Part shown: positions 27,864-37,654 of the stretch, in pieces | Layout: each line of letters opens with the position of its first letter | How positions within the stretch are numbered: the stretch's first letter is position 1 | DNA from: Glaciecola sp. 33A | GTDB lineage: Bacteria > Pseudomonadota > Gammaproteobacteria > Enterobacterales > Alteromonadaceae | Assembly (NCBI RefSeq): GCF_002836745.1 | Contig: NZ_PJAR01000027.1 | Location: 38,124 to 102,123 of the forward strand | Direction of reading: 5' to 3' | Length of the DNA: 64,000 nt | Position numbers and translations under genes: made by a program | Notes under the pieces: generated by a model | What the model was told of the DNA's origin: nothing | What the model saw: the letters and a program-made list of their open reading frames with translations, nothing else | Databases searched by the model: none

Positions 27864-28370
27864 GTGGCTAGTGGTCAAAAATTTATCGGGCGCAATAGAG
27901 CGCCGAGAGTTCAAATCGATTACGATGTAGAGCTGTATGGTGCAGAAAAAAAAGTTCAAATTCCGTTTGTAATGGGTGTTATGGCAGATTTAAGTGGTAA
28001 CCCGGCCGAACCTTTAGCACCATTATCGGAACGTAAGATATTAGAGATTGATGTTGATAATTTTGACGATAGGTTAAAAGCAGCAAAGCCTCGCGTGCAG
28101 TTAAGTGTGCCCAACACGTTAACCGGTGAAGGTAACTTATCGGTAGAAATCAACTTTGAAAGCATGGACGACTTTACACCCGCAGCTATTGCCAAGAAAA
28201 CCGACGGCCTCAAACAATTGCTTGAAGCCAGAACGCAGCTATCCAATTTAGTGACTTACATGGACGGTAAAGAGGGCGCAGAGCAGCTGATCGCCAAGGC
28301 ACTGGCCGATCCTACCTTATTAGCGACCTTAAGTGCGGCACCTAAACCAGACGAAAGTGGGGAGGAATAA
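27864..28370 (+). CDS. tssB: T6SS sheath small subunit TssB
   Basis: A 168-residue sheath subunit starting at GTG with AGGAGAG 6 bases upstream. Motifs: RNRAPRVQIDYDVE, IPFVMGVMADLSGN, ERKILEIDVDNFDDRL, and the C-terminal LLEARTQLSNLVTYMDGK. It pairs with TssC to form the contractile sheath. Its N-terminal helix region is the known binding site of TagJ, whose gene is present downstream. It lies two bases before tssC. Confidence 0.95.
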   Translation: MASGQKFIGRNRAPRVQIDYDVELYGAEKKVQIPFVMGVMADLSGNPAEPLAPLSERKILEIDVDNFDDRLKAAKPRVQLSVPNTLTGEGNLSVEINFESMDDFTPAAIAKKTDGLKQLLEARTQLSNLVTYMDGKEGAEQLIAKALADPTLLATLSAAPKPDESGEE

Positions 28371-28372
28371 AC

Positions 28373-29863
28373 GTGGCTGAACAAGAATCAATACAAACAG
28401 AACAAACCGCATGGGAAGATCTTGACCAAAATAGCTTCGCATCATTATTACAAAAAGAGTTTAAACCTAAATCTGAGAATGCTAAAACTGAAGTTGAAAA
28501 AGCGGTTAATACCTTGGCAGGTTACGCACTAGCAGATGCAAATATCATTTCTGAAGATACGGTTAATTCGATTGAGGCCATTATTGCTGAAATTGATAAA
28601 AAGCTATCAGAGCAAGTTAATTTAATTTTACATCATGAAGATTACCAGACACTTGAAGGCACCTGGAGAGGTTTGCATTACTTAGTGAATAACACTGAAA
28701 CAGACGAATTCCTTAAAGTACGTGTTTTCAACATTTCCAAGAAAGAGCTCGGCAAAAACTTAAAGAAATTTGCCGGAACAGCCTGGGACCAAAGCCCAAT
28801 ATTTAAGAAATTCTATGAAGAAGAATACGGTCAGTTTGGTGGCGAACCCTTTGGCGCAATAGTAGGTGATTATTATTTCGATAATAGTCCTGCTGATGTT
28901 AACTTGCTCACTAATATGTCAAAAATTTGTGCCGCCTCACACTCTCCCTTTATTACGGCAGCGTCACCTGGACTTTTACAATTAGACAATTGGAGCGAGT
29001 TAAGTAATCCACGGGATCTGACTAAAGTTTTCTCTACTCCGGACTTCGCTGCATTCAGGTCGCTACGTGAAACTGAAGACGCCAAGTATATTGCGTTGAC
29101 TATGCCCAGAGTACTTTCCCGTCTGCCTTATGGTGATAAAACGGACCCAGTAGAAGCTTTCGATTTTGAAGAAGATGTCAGTGGCCCCGATTCATCTAAA
29201 TACGCCTGGACTAACGCCGCCTATTCTATGGCAGTAAACATTAACCGTTCATTTAAAGAATATGGCTGGTGTTCACGTATTCGAGGTATTGAATCTGGTG
29301 GCGACGTACAAGGTCTTCCTGTACATACCTTCCCCAGTGATGATGGTGGCGTAGACATGAAATGCCCCACAGAAGTGGCTATTAGCGATCGCCGTGAAGC
29401 GGAACTTTCGTCTTGTGGTTTAATGCCGCTTATTCATCGTAAAAACAGTGATATGGCAGCTTTTATTGGCGCGCAGTCTTTACAAAAACCGGCCGAATAT
29501 GATGACCCGGATGCGACGTCAAATGCTGCATTAGCGGCACGCTTGCCCTATTTATTTGCTACCTGCCGTTTTGCCCATTATTTGAAGTGTATTGTGCGAG
29601 ATAAGGTAGGTTCATTTAAAGAGCGTGCTGACATGCAGCGCTGGTTACAAGATTGGGTTAACAATTATGTAGACGGCGATCCTGCAAATTCATCAGAAGA
29701 AACCAAAGCCCGTAAACCTATGTCTGCAGCGGAAGTAGTAGTCGAGGAGGTAGAAGGAAGCCCAGGCTATTACAGCGCCAAATTCTTTTTACGCCCTCAT
29801 TACCAATTAGAAGGTTTAACAGCATCATTACGATTGGTGTCAAAATTACCATCTGAAAAATAA
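28373..29863 (+). CDS. tssC: T6SS sheath large subunit TssC
   Basis: A 496-residue sheath subunit with a GTG start. It has YQTLEGTWRGLHYLVNNTET, FGAIVGDYYFDNSPADV, ALTMPRVLSRLPYGDKT and the C-terminal ARKPMSAAEVVVEEVEGSPG with FFLRPHYQLEGLTASLRLVS. Length and ends are complete. A shortened TssC-like half occurs again in the fused protein at 43338. Confidence 0.95.
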   Translation: MAEQESIQTEQTAWEDLDQNSFASLLQKEFKPKSENAKTEVEKAVNTLAGYALADANIISEDTVNSIEAIIAEIDKKLSEQVNLILHHEDYQTLEGTWRGLHYLVNNTETDEFLKVRVFNISKKELGKNLKKFAGTAWDQSPIFKKFYEEEYGQFGGEPFGAIVGDYYFDNSPADVNLLTNMSKICAASHSPFITAASPGLLQLDNWSELSNPRDLTKVFSTPDFAAFRSLRETEDAKYIALTMPRVLSRLPYGDKTDPVEAFDFEEDVSGPDSSKYAWTNAAYSMAVNINRSFKEYGWCSRIRGIESGGDVQGLPVHTFPSDDGGVDMKCPTEVAISDRREAELSSCGLMPLIHRKNSDMAAFIGAQSLQKPAEYDDPDATSNAALAARLPYLFATCRFAHYLKCIVRDKVGSFKERADMQRWLQDWVNNYVDGDPANSSEETKARKPMSAAEVVVEEVEGSPGYYSAKFFLRPHYQLEGLTASLRLVSKLPSEK

Positions 29864-29916
29864 ACGCATTAAACGAGTAAACTAATAAACAATAAACTAA
29901 TAAAAGGAAAGTAATT

Positions 29917-30402
29917 ATGGCTGTTGATATGTTTTTAAAATTGGATGGGATTGAAGGTGAGTCTCAAGATAAAACTCATGCCAAATCTATTGATGTTTTA
30001 GCGTGGAGTTGGGGTCTATCGCAAAGTGGTAGCTTTCATGCAGGTGGTGGTGGTGGTGCAGGTAAAGCCAATTTTCAAGATATCAGTGTTACTAAATATG
30101 TTGATAAATCGTCTATGACGCTAATGGGGAAAATAGCGACTGGTCAACACATTGAAAAAGCAAAACTTATTGTACGCAAGGCGGGCGGCACCGCTCCTAT
30201 TGAGTACGTAGTCATTGAGATGGAAAAAGTAATGATAACGTCACTATCCACCGGTGGTTCTGGTGGAGAAGACAAGCTGACTGAAAATATTACACTAAAT
30301 TTTGCTATTGCTAAGGTTTCGTATCTGCCTCAAAAAGCTGATGGCGGCGCTGATGCAGCGGTTGAGTTTAAGTGGGATATTGCGCAAAACACAACGGCTT
30401 AA
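29917..30402 (+). CDS. hcp: T6SS inner tube protein Hcp
   Basis: A 161-residue Hcp (TssD) with AVDMFLKLDGIEGESQD at the start, a glycine-rich loop HAGGGGGAGKAN and DKLTENITLNFAIAKVSYLPQ near the end. Hcp hexamers stack into the tube inside the sheath and can carry effectors. An AAAGGAAAG ribosome site precedes it. A strong terminator immediately after it probably makes hcp mRNA more abundant than the genes that follow. Confidence 0.95.
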   Translation: MAVDMFLKLDGIEGESQDKTHAKSIDVLAWSWGLSQSGSFHAGGGGGAGKANFQDISVTKYVDKSSMTLMGKIATGQHIEKAKLIVRKAGGTAPIEYVVIEMEKVMITSLSTGGSGGEDKLTENITLNFAIAKVSYLPQKADGGADAAVEFKWDIAQNTTA

Positions 30403-30411
30403 ACTAAAAAA

Positions 30412-30447
30412 AGCCACTCACAAATTTGAGTGGCTATTTTATTTTTA
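30412..30447 (+). terminator. intrinsic terminator after hcp
   Basis: Perfect 9-bp stem AGCCACTCA/TGAGTGGCT with a six-base loop, A-rich before and T-rich (ATTTTATTTTTA) after. Pairing and tract make it probably bidirectional and strong. Confidence 0.85.
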
Positions 30448-30506
30448 TCTTAGTCTATTTCATTAGCGGGATAGACCATCTTTAAGTTCATATAAGTAAA
30501 GTAATA

Positions 30507-31295
30507 ATGAATGCCGAAAGTCTATTAAAGTCAGGTGACTTAATCGCTTGTAAAGCGCAACTATTTAGCGACATAAAAAAAGACCCTAGTAACGTAAACC
30601 TACGTGTTTTTTTGTTTCAGCTGTCTTGTATCAAGCGTGATTGGCAAAAAGCGAAAACGCAGCTTGATGTGTTAAAAGACTTATCAGACTCAACATTAGC
30701 CATGGTTAATACCTATACACAATTGCTTGAATGTGAGTTAAAACGCGAAAAAGTGCTTTCAGGTGACGTAGAGCCTATTTGTTTCGGTGAACCCTCAGAT
30801 TGGTTAGCTTGCTATGTTAAGGCTTACCAACTTTATTGCACTAATGAGATAGAGCAAGCTAAGCAATTAATTCAACAAGGAGCTGAACTCGCTCCGATGA
30901 TAAGTGGCACGGTTGATGAACAACCTTTTGAGTGGCTTAGTGATGCTGATGTAAGATTTGGCCCCGCGATTGAGGTGATGTTAAACGGTGGGTATTACTG
31001 GTTGCCACTTGAGTATATTTCAGAGATTAATTTTGAACCGGTAGACGACCTGCGAGACTTGGTATGGCGTGCCGCAAATTTGACCTTAAAAAACAAAGGA
31101 CAGCTTATCGTGTTTATACCGGTACGTTACCCTATTAACGCTGAGACCAGCGACCTTCAGTTGCTTGCCAGAACGTGTGACTGGCAAGAGCCTGTTGCTG
31201 ATTTTTATGTGGGCAACGGTCAACGCGTTTTTATGTCTGATAAAAATGAGTACCCCTTACTCAATATTAAAACGATTAAGTTTACTCACCAATAA
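30507..31295 (+). CDS. tagJ: T6SS accessory protein TagJ (ImpE-like)
   Basis: A 262-residue cytosolic protein of the ImpE/SciE family. Helical TPR-like N-terminal part (SLLKSGDLIACKAQLFSDI, DPSNVNLRVFLFQLSC) and a conserved C-terminal part with GYYWLPLEYISEINFEP, DLVWRAANLTLKN and FIPVRYP. TagJ proteins bind the TssB N-terminal helix and are found in only some T6SS classes. It lies after the hcp terminator and its stop overlaps the tssE start (TAATG), so it begins the tagJ-tssH subunit of the operon. Confidence 0.9.
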   Translation: MNAESLLKSGDLIACKAQLFSDIKKDPSNVNLRVFLFQLSCIKRDWQKAKTQLDVLKDLSDSTLAMVNTYTQLLECELKREKVLSGDVEPICFGEPSDWLACYVKAYQLYCTNEIEQAKQLIQQGAELAPMISGTVDEQPFEWLSDADVRFGPAIEVMLNGGYYWLPLEYISEINFEPVDDLRDLVWRAANLTLKNKGQLIVFIPVRYPINAETSDLQLLARTCDWQEPVADFYVGNGQRVFMSDKNEYPLLNIKTIKFTHQ

Positions 31296-31795
31296 TGCCG
31301 GAACTTTCTCAAAAAGAACGCTTACAATTGTCATTACTTGACCGTTTGTCAGATGATGAACCGGATAAATTATCCGAATCCAGAGATAAGCGGGTTATAA
31401 CCGTGTCGCGATTAAAGCAACTGGTGCAGCGAGACTTGGCATGGTTACTTAACTGCGTGGCAGCGTCAGCCAATTTTGATTTGACAGATTACCCTGAAGT
31501 CGCAAAATCCAGCTTTAATTACGGGATCATCGACTTGTCTGGCCTGACGGCAATGAGCCTCAGTGCCAAACATATTGAAAGAGAACTGACCAAATGCATC
31601 AAAAACTATGAACCGCGTATTATACCCCGATCGTTGAAAATAAAGATTTCCCTGGCCAGACAAGAGATGAGCAGCAATACCTTATCGTTTGAGATTACTG
31701 GTGATCTTTGGGCTCAACCTCTGCCGCTACAATTGTTTTTAAAAACAGAAGTAGATATCGAAAACGGTATCGTCAAACTAAATAGTTGGAAGTGA
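31295..31795 (+). CDS. tssE: T6SS baseplate protein TssE
   Basis: A 166-residue gp25-like protein. LSQKERLQLSLLDRLSDDEP at the N-terminus, LKQLVQRDLAWLLNCVA, SSFNYGIIDLSGLTAMSL and AIKNYEPRI-type strand (here CIKNYEPRIIPRSLKI) mark the family. It forms baseplate wedges with TssF, TssG and TssK and nucleates the sheath. It overlaps tagJ by one base and precedes tssF by six bases. Confidence 0.93.
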   Translation: MPELSQKERLQLSLLDRLSDDEPDKLSESRDKRVITVSRLKQLVQRDLAWLLNCVAASANFDLTDYPEVAKSSFNYGIIDLSGLTAMSLSAKHIERELTKCIKNYEPRIIPRSLKIKISLARQEMSSNTLSFEITGDLWAQPLPLQLFLKTEVDIENGIVKLNSWK

Positions 31796-31801
31796 CACAG
31801 A

Positions 31802-33673
31802 ATGGATGCAAAATTCTTAAAATTTTACAATCAGGAATTAAAATTCATTCGCGAATCGGGTGCTGAATTTGCCAAAGAATACCCTAAAATTGCCGGTCGT
31901 CTTGGCCTCGATGGGTTTGATTGCTCTGATCCCTACGTAGAGCGTTTACTGGAAGGGTTTGCCTTCCTGTCAGCCCGTATTCACGTAAAACTTGATGCTT
32001 CTTTTCCAAAATTTACCCAGCATTTAATGGAGCAGCTTTTCCCCACTTTTTTACAACCTTCTCCTTCGATGTTGATTGCACAATTTAATCCTGATCATGA
32101 TGAGGGTAGTTTGACCCAAGGAGTAGCGATACCCAGGCAAACCGCCCTGCACAGTCTACTAGGAAAAGGCGAACAAACGCCTTGCGAATACAGAACTTCA
32201 AACGACGTGACCTTATGGCCCATAAAGTTAGTTAAAGCCAAGTATATAAATGCTCAGGAACTAGCGTCGTATACCACTAAGACTCCGCTGGGGTACACCC
32301 CAAAGAGCGGGATTATGATCACCCTAGAAAGTATCCCCGGTACCAAGTTCTCAGACCTATCATTGGACTCGCTGATGCTGCATATTCGCGGAGCTGAGTC
32401 TTTCCCAATGTACTTGTTTGAAGCTATATTTAAAGGCTACCAAGGGTGTTTATATAAAAGTGGTGACAAGCTTTGGCGCCATGCAGAGGCAAGCACGCAG
32501 GTGACGTCACATGGTTATGATAAGGACGAGGCGTTACTGCCTTATTGCAATCGTCAATTTGATGGTTTTCGCTTGCTTAAAGAATACTTCGCCTTTGCCC
32601 GACGTTTTTTGTTTTTGTCGTTAGATAATTTGCAGGCCACCCTGAGCCAGTGTAATGAAGAAAAAATACAACTGCTGCTATTACTGGATCATAACGACAA
32701 CCGCTTGGAAAATTTAGTCTCAGCGGACAATTTTGCACTGCACTGTACCCCAGCTATTAATTTATTTCCCAAGCGTGCCGAACGTATCAATGTATCAAGG
32801 TCAACCAGTGAGTTTCATGTGGTGCCCGATAAATTGCGGCCATTGGACTTTGAAGTGTGTTCGATTAGCCACATCAAAGGATTTAATACGGGTATTGAAT
32901 CGAGTACTGATTTTTTACCTCTTTATGGCGCCGACGAGAGTCACAACAGTCAGCGTAACGCTTATTACACCTTAAGCAGAAATACCCGTAATCTTAATGG
33001 CAATCAACGAAAGTTTGGCCATCGTTCAAGCTATATAGGGACAGAAGTCTACGTATCACTGGTTGACCCAAAAAATGCGCCCGTGGCCGATAATTTACGC
33101 CAGCTCGCCGTTGAAACAATGTGTTGTAACCGGGATTTACCCCTTATGATGCCCTTGGGTAAAAGTAAAACCGACTTCACTATCGAAACTGGGGCACCAT
33201 GTGAATCGGTCCGTTGTGTTGGCGAGCCCACCCGCCCAAGCTCGCCCTTAAGTGAAGGTAATATTGCTTGGGATCTGATCCAGCAACTGTCGATTAACTT
33301 CCTGGGCATGAGTGATAATGACAGTGTGTCTGCATTGACTACGCTGAAAACCCTGCTGGGCTTGATGATGAATAAGAAAGACCACAGCCAAATAAAACAA
33401 GTGGATGGCATCATCGCTTTCACAACTCGGCAGATCACCAGCCGCTTACCCTTTGCTGGACCGATTTGCTTTGGTCGGGGTGTGGCCATCGACATCACCG
33501 TAGATGAGCTCGCTTACGAAGGCAACAGCACCTTTATGCTGGGCATGGTTTTAGAGCGGTTTTTTGCTCAATACGTCAGTATCAATTCGTTTACCCAACT
33601 TATTTTACACTCATCTGATAGGGGGGAAATATATCGATGGCCAATTCGAATCGGCTCGCAAAGCGCTATTTAG
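31802..33673 (+). CDS. tssF: T6SS baseplate protein TssF
   Basis: A 623-residue protein. The N-terminus KFLKFYNQELKFIRESGAEF with EYPKIAGRLGL and DPYVERLLEGFAFLSARI is diagnostic. CNRDLPLMMPLG in the middle and GRGVAIDITVDELAYEG near the C-terminus are also typical. It forms the heterotrimeric baseplate wedge with TssG. Its last 37 bases overlap the start of tssG. Confidence 0.95.
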   Translation: MDAKFLKFYNQELKFIRESGAEFAKEYPKIAGRLGLDGFDCSDPYVERLLEGFAFLSARIHVKLDASFPKFTQHLMEQLFPTFLQPSPSMLIAQFNPDHDEGSLTQGVAIPRQTALHSLLGKGEQTPCEYRTSNDVTLWPIKLVKAKYINAQELASYTTKTPLGYTPKSGIMITLESIPGTKFSDLSLDSLMLHIRGAESFPMYLFEAIFKGYQGCLYKSGDKLWRHAEASTQVTSHGYDKDEALLPYCNRQFDGFRLLKEYFAFARRFLFLSLDNLQATLSQCNEEKIQLLLLLDHNDNRLENLVSADNFALHCTPAINLFPKRAERINVSRSTSEFHVVPDKLRPLDFEVCSISHIKGFNTGIESSTDFLPLYGADESHNSQRNAYYTLSRNTRNLNGNQRKFGHRSSYIGTEVYVSLVDPKNAPVADNLRQLAVETMCCNRDLPLMMPLGKSKTDFTIETGAPCESVRCVGEPTRPSSPLSEGNIAWDLIQQLSINFLGMSDNDSVSALTTLKTLLGLMMNKKDHSQIKQVDGIIAFTTRQITSRLPFAGPICFGRGVAIDITVDELAYEGNSTFMLGMVLERFFAQYVSINSFTQLILHSSDRGEIYRWPIRIGSQSAI

Positions 33674-34653
33674 ACGAGTTATCTAAGGATCCTGATGAGC
33701 TGTATCAACAAGGATTTGCCCCCCTGTTGCGCTATCTGGATGCGAATGCGCCTTTAACAGCGCGTATTGGCTATTCTGTTTCGCCGAAACAAGATTGCGT
33801 ACGATTTGGCCAAACACCTTTATTACATTTTCACTCATCAGCGTTTACCGAGGTTAGATTTGGGTCGGTTAATGGTGATTACAAACTCAAAAATAGTTAT
33901 TGGGGAATGTTCGGGATCAACGGCCCTTTGCCGTCTCACTTGACGGAATATGCCATTGAAAGGAATTATCGCCTAAAAGATAAAACCCTTGCTGAGTTTT
34001 TAGATGTTTTTCATCATCGTTTTATCTCGTTGTTTTATCGGGCATGGGCAGACGCAGAGCCAACGGTGAGTCATGACAGGCCTGAGCAAGACAACTTTAA
34101 ACGTATGGTCAATGCTTTTTCGGGTGATGTGGGCGCTGGGCAAGACAGCTTTAATCAAGACCAAAATATCCACCAATATCTGTCAGGGTTATACAGCCAA
34201 AAAAATCGCAGCAGCCAAACTCTACGTCAGTTGTTGTCGGAAAGTTTACACCTAGATGTGGGTATCGAAGAATTTCAGGGTCGTTGGTGCACCATAGAAC
34301 CATCGGAGCAAAGCCGACTGGGTCAAGCTAATGCCACGCTGGGGATGGATACCATCGCAGGTGGGCGCACCTATCAACGTAGTTTTAGTTTTGCGATTAA
34401 TATTGGCCCCGTTAACTACGACCAATACATTGGGTTGCTGAACAACAAACATCGTATTAAAAATATTATCAAGCTTACCCAAAAATCGGTAGGACAAGAA
34501 TATGAATTTTCAATCAATATTTTATTGAAAGCCTACCAGACGCAATCTTGTCAGTTAGGGTCAGCACAACTGGGTATTAATTCATGGTGTCAAAATAAGT
34601 CTAGCCACTTAGCACAGCGCGACCCCATTTTAATCTATACGACTACATGTTAA
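33637..34653 (+). CDS. tssG: T6SS baseplate protein TssG
   Basis: A 338-residue protein with FAPLLRYLDANAPLTARIGY, FGMFGINGPLPSHLTEY-like core (here GMFGINGPLPSHLTEYA), FLDVFHHRFISLFYRAWAD and the late strand GRTYQRSFSFAINIGPVNYD. Together these mark TssG. The start overlaps tssF by 37 bases with a GGGGAAA ribosome site inside tssF. Confidence 0.95.
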   Translation: MANSNRLAKRYLDELSKDPDELYQQGFAPLLRYLDANAPLTARIGYSVSPKQDCVRFGQTPLLHFHSSAFTEVRFGSVNGDYKLKNSYWGMFGINGPLPSHLTEYAIERNYRLKDKTLAEFLDVFHHRFISLFYRAWADAEPTVSHDRPEQDNFKRMVNAFSGDVGAGQDSFNQDQNIHQYLSGLYSQKNRSSQTLRQLLSESLHLDVGIEEFQGRWCTIEPSEQSRLGQANATLGMDTIAGGRTYQRSFSFAINIGPVNYDQYIGLLNNKHRIKNIIKLTQKSVGQEYEFSINILLKAYQTQSCQLGSAQLGINSWCQNKSSHLAQRDPILIYTTTC

Positions 34654-34680
34654 TCATTATTACATAAGGGAATAATCACC

Positions 34681-37413
34681 ATGGCTGAAATAAGTCGCGT
34701 CAACCTGTTTGGTAAGTTAGATCCTATTGCTTATAAAGCCATAGAAAGTGCCACGGTATTTTGTAAATTACGTGGTAACCCCTACGTAGAGCTCATTCAT
34801 TGGTTTCAGCAAATTGTGCAACTGCAAGACTCTGACCTACACCGGATCATTGCCCACTTTGATATCAATCCCTCCGTTTTAGCCAAAGATATGACTAATG
34901 CCCTAGACGCTCTCCCCCGGGGAGCCAGTTCCATATCCGATCTCTCCAGCAAAATTGAAGACTCGATTGAGCGTGCTTGGGTATATGGCAGCTTAGTGTA
35001 CGGTGATTCAAAAGTGAGAATGGGTTACATCATTTTAGGCATGTTAAAAACCCGTGAGCTAAAAAGTAGCTTATTGAATATGTCTGGCGAGTTTGCAAAA
35101 ATCAAAGCCGAACAATTAGGCGATGACTTCGCGCAGATAGTAGCAGGCTCCTGTGAAGATAATACCCAAGCGAGCGATGGCTCGGCCATAGGCGGTGCCC
35201 AGCCAGGTTCTGCAAGTGACGCCATGTCGCCAGCGACCATGGGTAAACAAGAAGCCTTAAATCAGTTCACCACCAATTTAACCGAGCAAGCCGCTAAAGG
35301 CGAGTTAGACCCGATCATTGGCCGTGACGAAGAAATTCGACAATTAATTGATATATTAATGCGCCGCCGTCAAAACAACCCTATCTTAACGGGTGAAGCC
35401 GGCGTGGGTAAAACTGCCGTAGTCGAGGGCTTTGCCCACCGTATTAACAAAGGTGATGTGCCCCCAGCATTAAAAGGCGTCAAATTGCTGTGTTTAGACA
35501 TTGGTTTATTACAAGCCGGTGCCAGCATGAAAGGCGAGTTTGAAAACCGCCTGAAACAAGTGATTGAAGAAGTCAAATCCTCCCCAACTCCCATTATTAT
35601 GTTTATTGATGAAACCCATACTCTAATCGGTGCAGGTGGCGCAGCAGGTACTGGCGACGCCGCTAACTTATTAAAGCCGGCTTTAGCAAGGGGTGAACTG
35701 CGGACCATAGGCGCCACCACCTGGGCAGAATACAAAAAGCATATTGAAAAAGATCCTGCCCTTACCCGTCGTTTTCAGGTAGTCAAAGTTGAAGAGCCCA
35801 GTGAAGAAAAAGCCATTCTTATGCTGCGTAATATTGCCGGCATGCTGGAAAAACACCACAAGGTAGAAATGCTTGATAAAGCCATAGAAGCCGCCGTTAA
35901 ACTGTCTCACCGTTATATTCCTGCTAGGCAATTACCCGATAAAGCAGTGAGCCTGTTAGATACCGCTGCAGCACGTGTGGCAGTAAGCCAATTTGCCACT
36001 CCAGCAGAGCTCGAAGACTGTAAACAACGCATTGAAAACTTAACCGTTGAACAAAACGTGCTGGAAAAAGAAGCGGCGATTGGTGTGGTTAACCAAAAAC
36101 GTATGAATGACATTGTTGAATGTTTAACCTTTGAGCAAGACAAAGAACAAGCCTTAACCGAAAAATGGCAACAAGAAAAAGAAGTGGTGAATGCGGTACT
36201 CAGCGCAAGAAAAACCTTACGTGATTTACTCACCGAGCAAAAAGCCTCAGCGCTGCAAGTAGCAGAAGCAGCCCAGAATGCTGATGGTACTCCCGTTACA
36301 TTGATTGATAATGCCGCCGCCATCACCGCAGCCAAAGCCGAGCTGGATGAGCAACATGCAAAACTAAGTGAGCTGCAAGGTGAAAACCCGCTTATCCTGC
36401 CCGCTTGTGATGAGCAAGCTGTTGCCTCAGTGGTAGCGGATTGGACAGGCGTGCCGGTGGGCAAAATGGTCAATGATGAAATCAATACTGTGCTTAACCT
36501 CGCCAACATCATGAAGCAACGCGTCATCGGCCAGGATCATGGCATGGAAATGATCGCCAAGCGTATTCAAACCTCTCGTGCAGGACTCGATAACCCGAAC
36601 AAACCCATAGGCGTATTTATGTTATGCGGCCCATCCGGCACCGGTAAAACCGAAACCGCTTTGGCACTGGCTGAAGCTTTGTATGGCGGCGAGCAAAACG
36701 TGATCACCATCAACATGAGTGAATTCCAGGAAGCCCATACGGTATCCACTTTAAAAGGTGCACCTCCAGGCTATGTCGGTTATGGCGAAGGCGGCATTTT
36801 AACCGAAGCCGTGCGCCGTAAACCTTATTCCGTGGTCTTATTGGATGAAGTGGAAAAAGCCCACTCAGACGTGCATGAAATTTTCTTTCAGGTATTCGAT
36901 AAAGGCGTCATGGAAGACGGCGAAGGCCGCTCCATTGACTTTAAAAACACCCTTATTTTACTTACATCCAACGTCGGCAGCGACTTGATCATGAACATGT
37001 GTAAAGACCCAGACTTAATGCCAGAGCCAGAAGGTATGGCTAAAGCCTTACGGGAGCCACAATTAGGGGTATTCCCCGCCGCTTTACTCGGGCGCATCGT
37101 GACTATTCCTTACTTCCCTTTATCAGACGATATGATCAAATCTATCACCCGTTTACAACTGGACAGAATTAAGCATCGCGTTGAAACAGGGCAAGGCATT
37201 GATTTTGTATATGACGATTCGGTGGTTGATTTAGTGGTCAGTCGTTGTACTGAACTAGAAAGTGGTGGACGGATGATTGATTCTATTTTGACCAATACTT
37301 TGTTGCCGGAAATTAGTAATAAGTTTTTGACGCATATGCTGGAGGGGTCACCTATTAGTAAGGTGGAGGTGACGGCTGAAGGTGGTGAGTTTGTTTATGA
37401 GTTGAGTCATTAG
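34681..37413 (+). CDS. tssH: T6SS sheath-recycling AAA+ ATPase TssH (ClpV)
   Basis: A 910-residue ClpV. The N-domain occupies about residues 1-160. The first AAA domain has GEAGVGKTAVVEG (Walker A) and IMFIDETHTLIGAGG (Walker B). A middle coiled-coil lies at about 420-540, and the second AAA domain has GPSGTGKTETALALAEA and VVLLDEVEKAH. It disassembles the contracted sheath by binding the TssC N-terminus. It ends the core operon. Its last 385 coding bases reappear at 39308-39692 with scattered substitutions. Confidence 0.95.
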   Translation: MAEISRVNLFGKLDPIAYKAIESATVFCKLRGNPYVELIHWFQQIVQLQDSDLHRIIAHFDINPSVLAKDMTNALDALPRGASSISDLSSKIEDSIERAWVYGSLVYGDSKVRMGYIILGMLKTRELKSSLLNMSGEFAKIKAEQLGDDFAQIVAGSCEDNTQASDGSAIGGAQPGSASDAMSPATMGKQEALNQFTTNLTEQAAKGELDPIIGRDEEIRQLIDILMRRRQNNPILTGEAGVGKTAVVEGFAHRINKGDVPPALKGVKLLCLDIGLLQAGASMKGEFENRLKQVIEEVKSSPTPIIMFIDETHTLIGAGGAAGTGDAANLLKPALARGELRTIGATTWAEYKKHIEKDPALTRRFQVVKVEEPSEEKAILMLRNIAGMLEKHHKVEMLDKAIEAAVKLSHRYIPARQLPDKAVSLLDTAAARVAVSQFATPAELEDCKQRIENLTVEQNVLEKEAAIGVVNQKRMNDIVECLTFEQDKEQALTEKWQQEKEVVNAVLSARKTLRDLLTEQKASALQVAEAAQNADGTPVTLIDNAAAITAAKAELDEQHAKLSELQGENPLILPACDEQAVASVVADWTGVPVGKMVNDEINTVLNLANIMKQRVIGQDHGMEMIAKRIQTSRAGLDNPNKPIGVFMLCGPSGTGKTETALALAEALYGGEQNVITINMSEFQEAHTVSTLKGAPPGYVGYGEGGILTEAVRRKPYSVVLLDEVEKAHSDVHEIFFQVFDKGVMEDGEGRSIDFKNTLILLTSNVGSDLIMNMCKDPDLMPEPEGMAKALREPQLGVFPAALLGRIVTIPYFPLSDDMIKSITRLQLDRIKHRVETGQGIDFVYDDSVVDLVVSRCTELESGGRMIDSILTNTLLPEISNKFLTHMLEGSPISKVEVTAEGGEFVYELSH

Positions 37414-37451
37414 AGATTTAGTTTAAAAAGGTGCCTGTGAGGTTTGTGGGC
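37029..37451 (+). repeat. direct repeat copy A: clpV 3' end plus downstream hairpin
   Basis: 423 bases covering the last 128 codons of clpV and the region up to the hairpin after the stop codon. Copy B is at 39308-39730. The two align without any insertion or deletion. At protein level about 115 of 125 residues agree by eye. Confidence 0.9.
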
Positions 37452-37460
37452 TTTTGTTTT
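37433..37460 (+). terminator. hairpin terminator after clpV
   Basis: Stem GCC...GGGC closed mostly by G-T pairs, followed by TTTTGTTTT. In the second repeat copy (39712-39730) the stem is cleaner (GCCCA/TGGGC) but the T-run is absent. Confidence 0.5.
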
Positions 37461-37474
37461 AGAAGATAATCAAC

Positions 37475-37510
37475 AGGGTAAGAGACTTTGATTTCAACGT
37501 CTCTGACCCC
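37475..37510. repeat. REP-like hairpin linked to RAYT transposases
   Basis: Imperfect palindrome: left arm GGGTAAGAGACTTTGA, right arm TCAACGTCTCTGACCC, 14 of 16 positions paired. The 17-base right arm (37494-37510) recurs as an exact reverse complement at 40756-40772, near the RAYT remnant. Confidence 0.65.
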
Positions 37511-37654
37511 TTTGGTTTGGAGATACTCACATCATTTATATAATGATGTGAGTATTTACAATCGGTAGAGACAAAATTAACGTTAAAGGGAATGAATAAA
37601 GCATAACTTTATACTCCCATATACAACTTACAAAAATGAAATGGAAGCACTAAT

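Noticed and set aside
35913..36527. Long open frame (204 codons) opposite clpV
   Set aside because: Antisense shadow of the ClpV middle and second ATPase region; Ser/Cys/Ala-rich low-complexity translation and no ribosome site.
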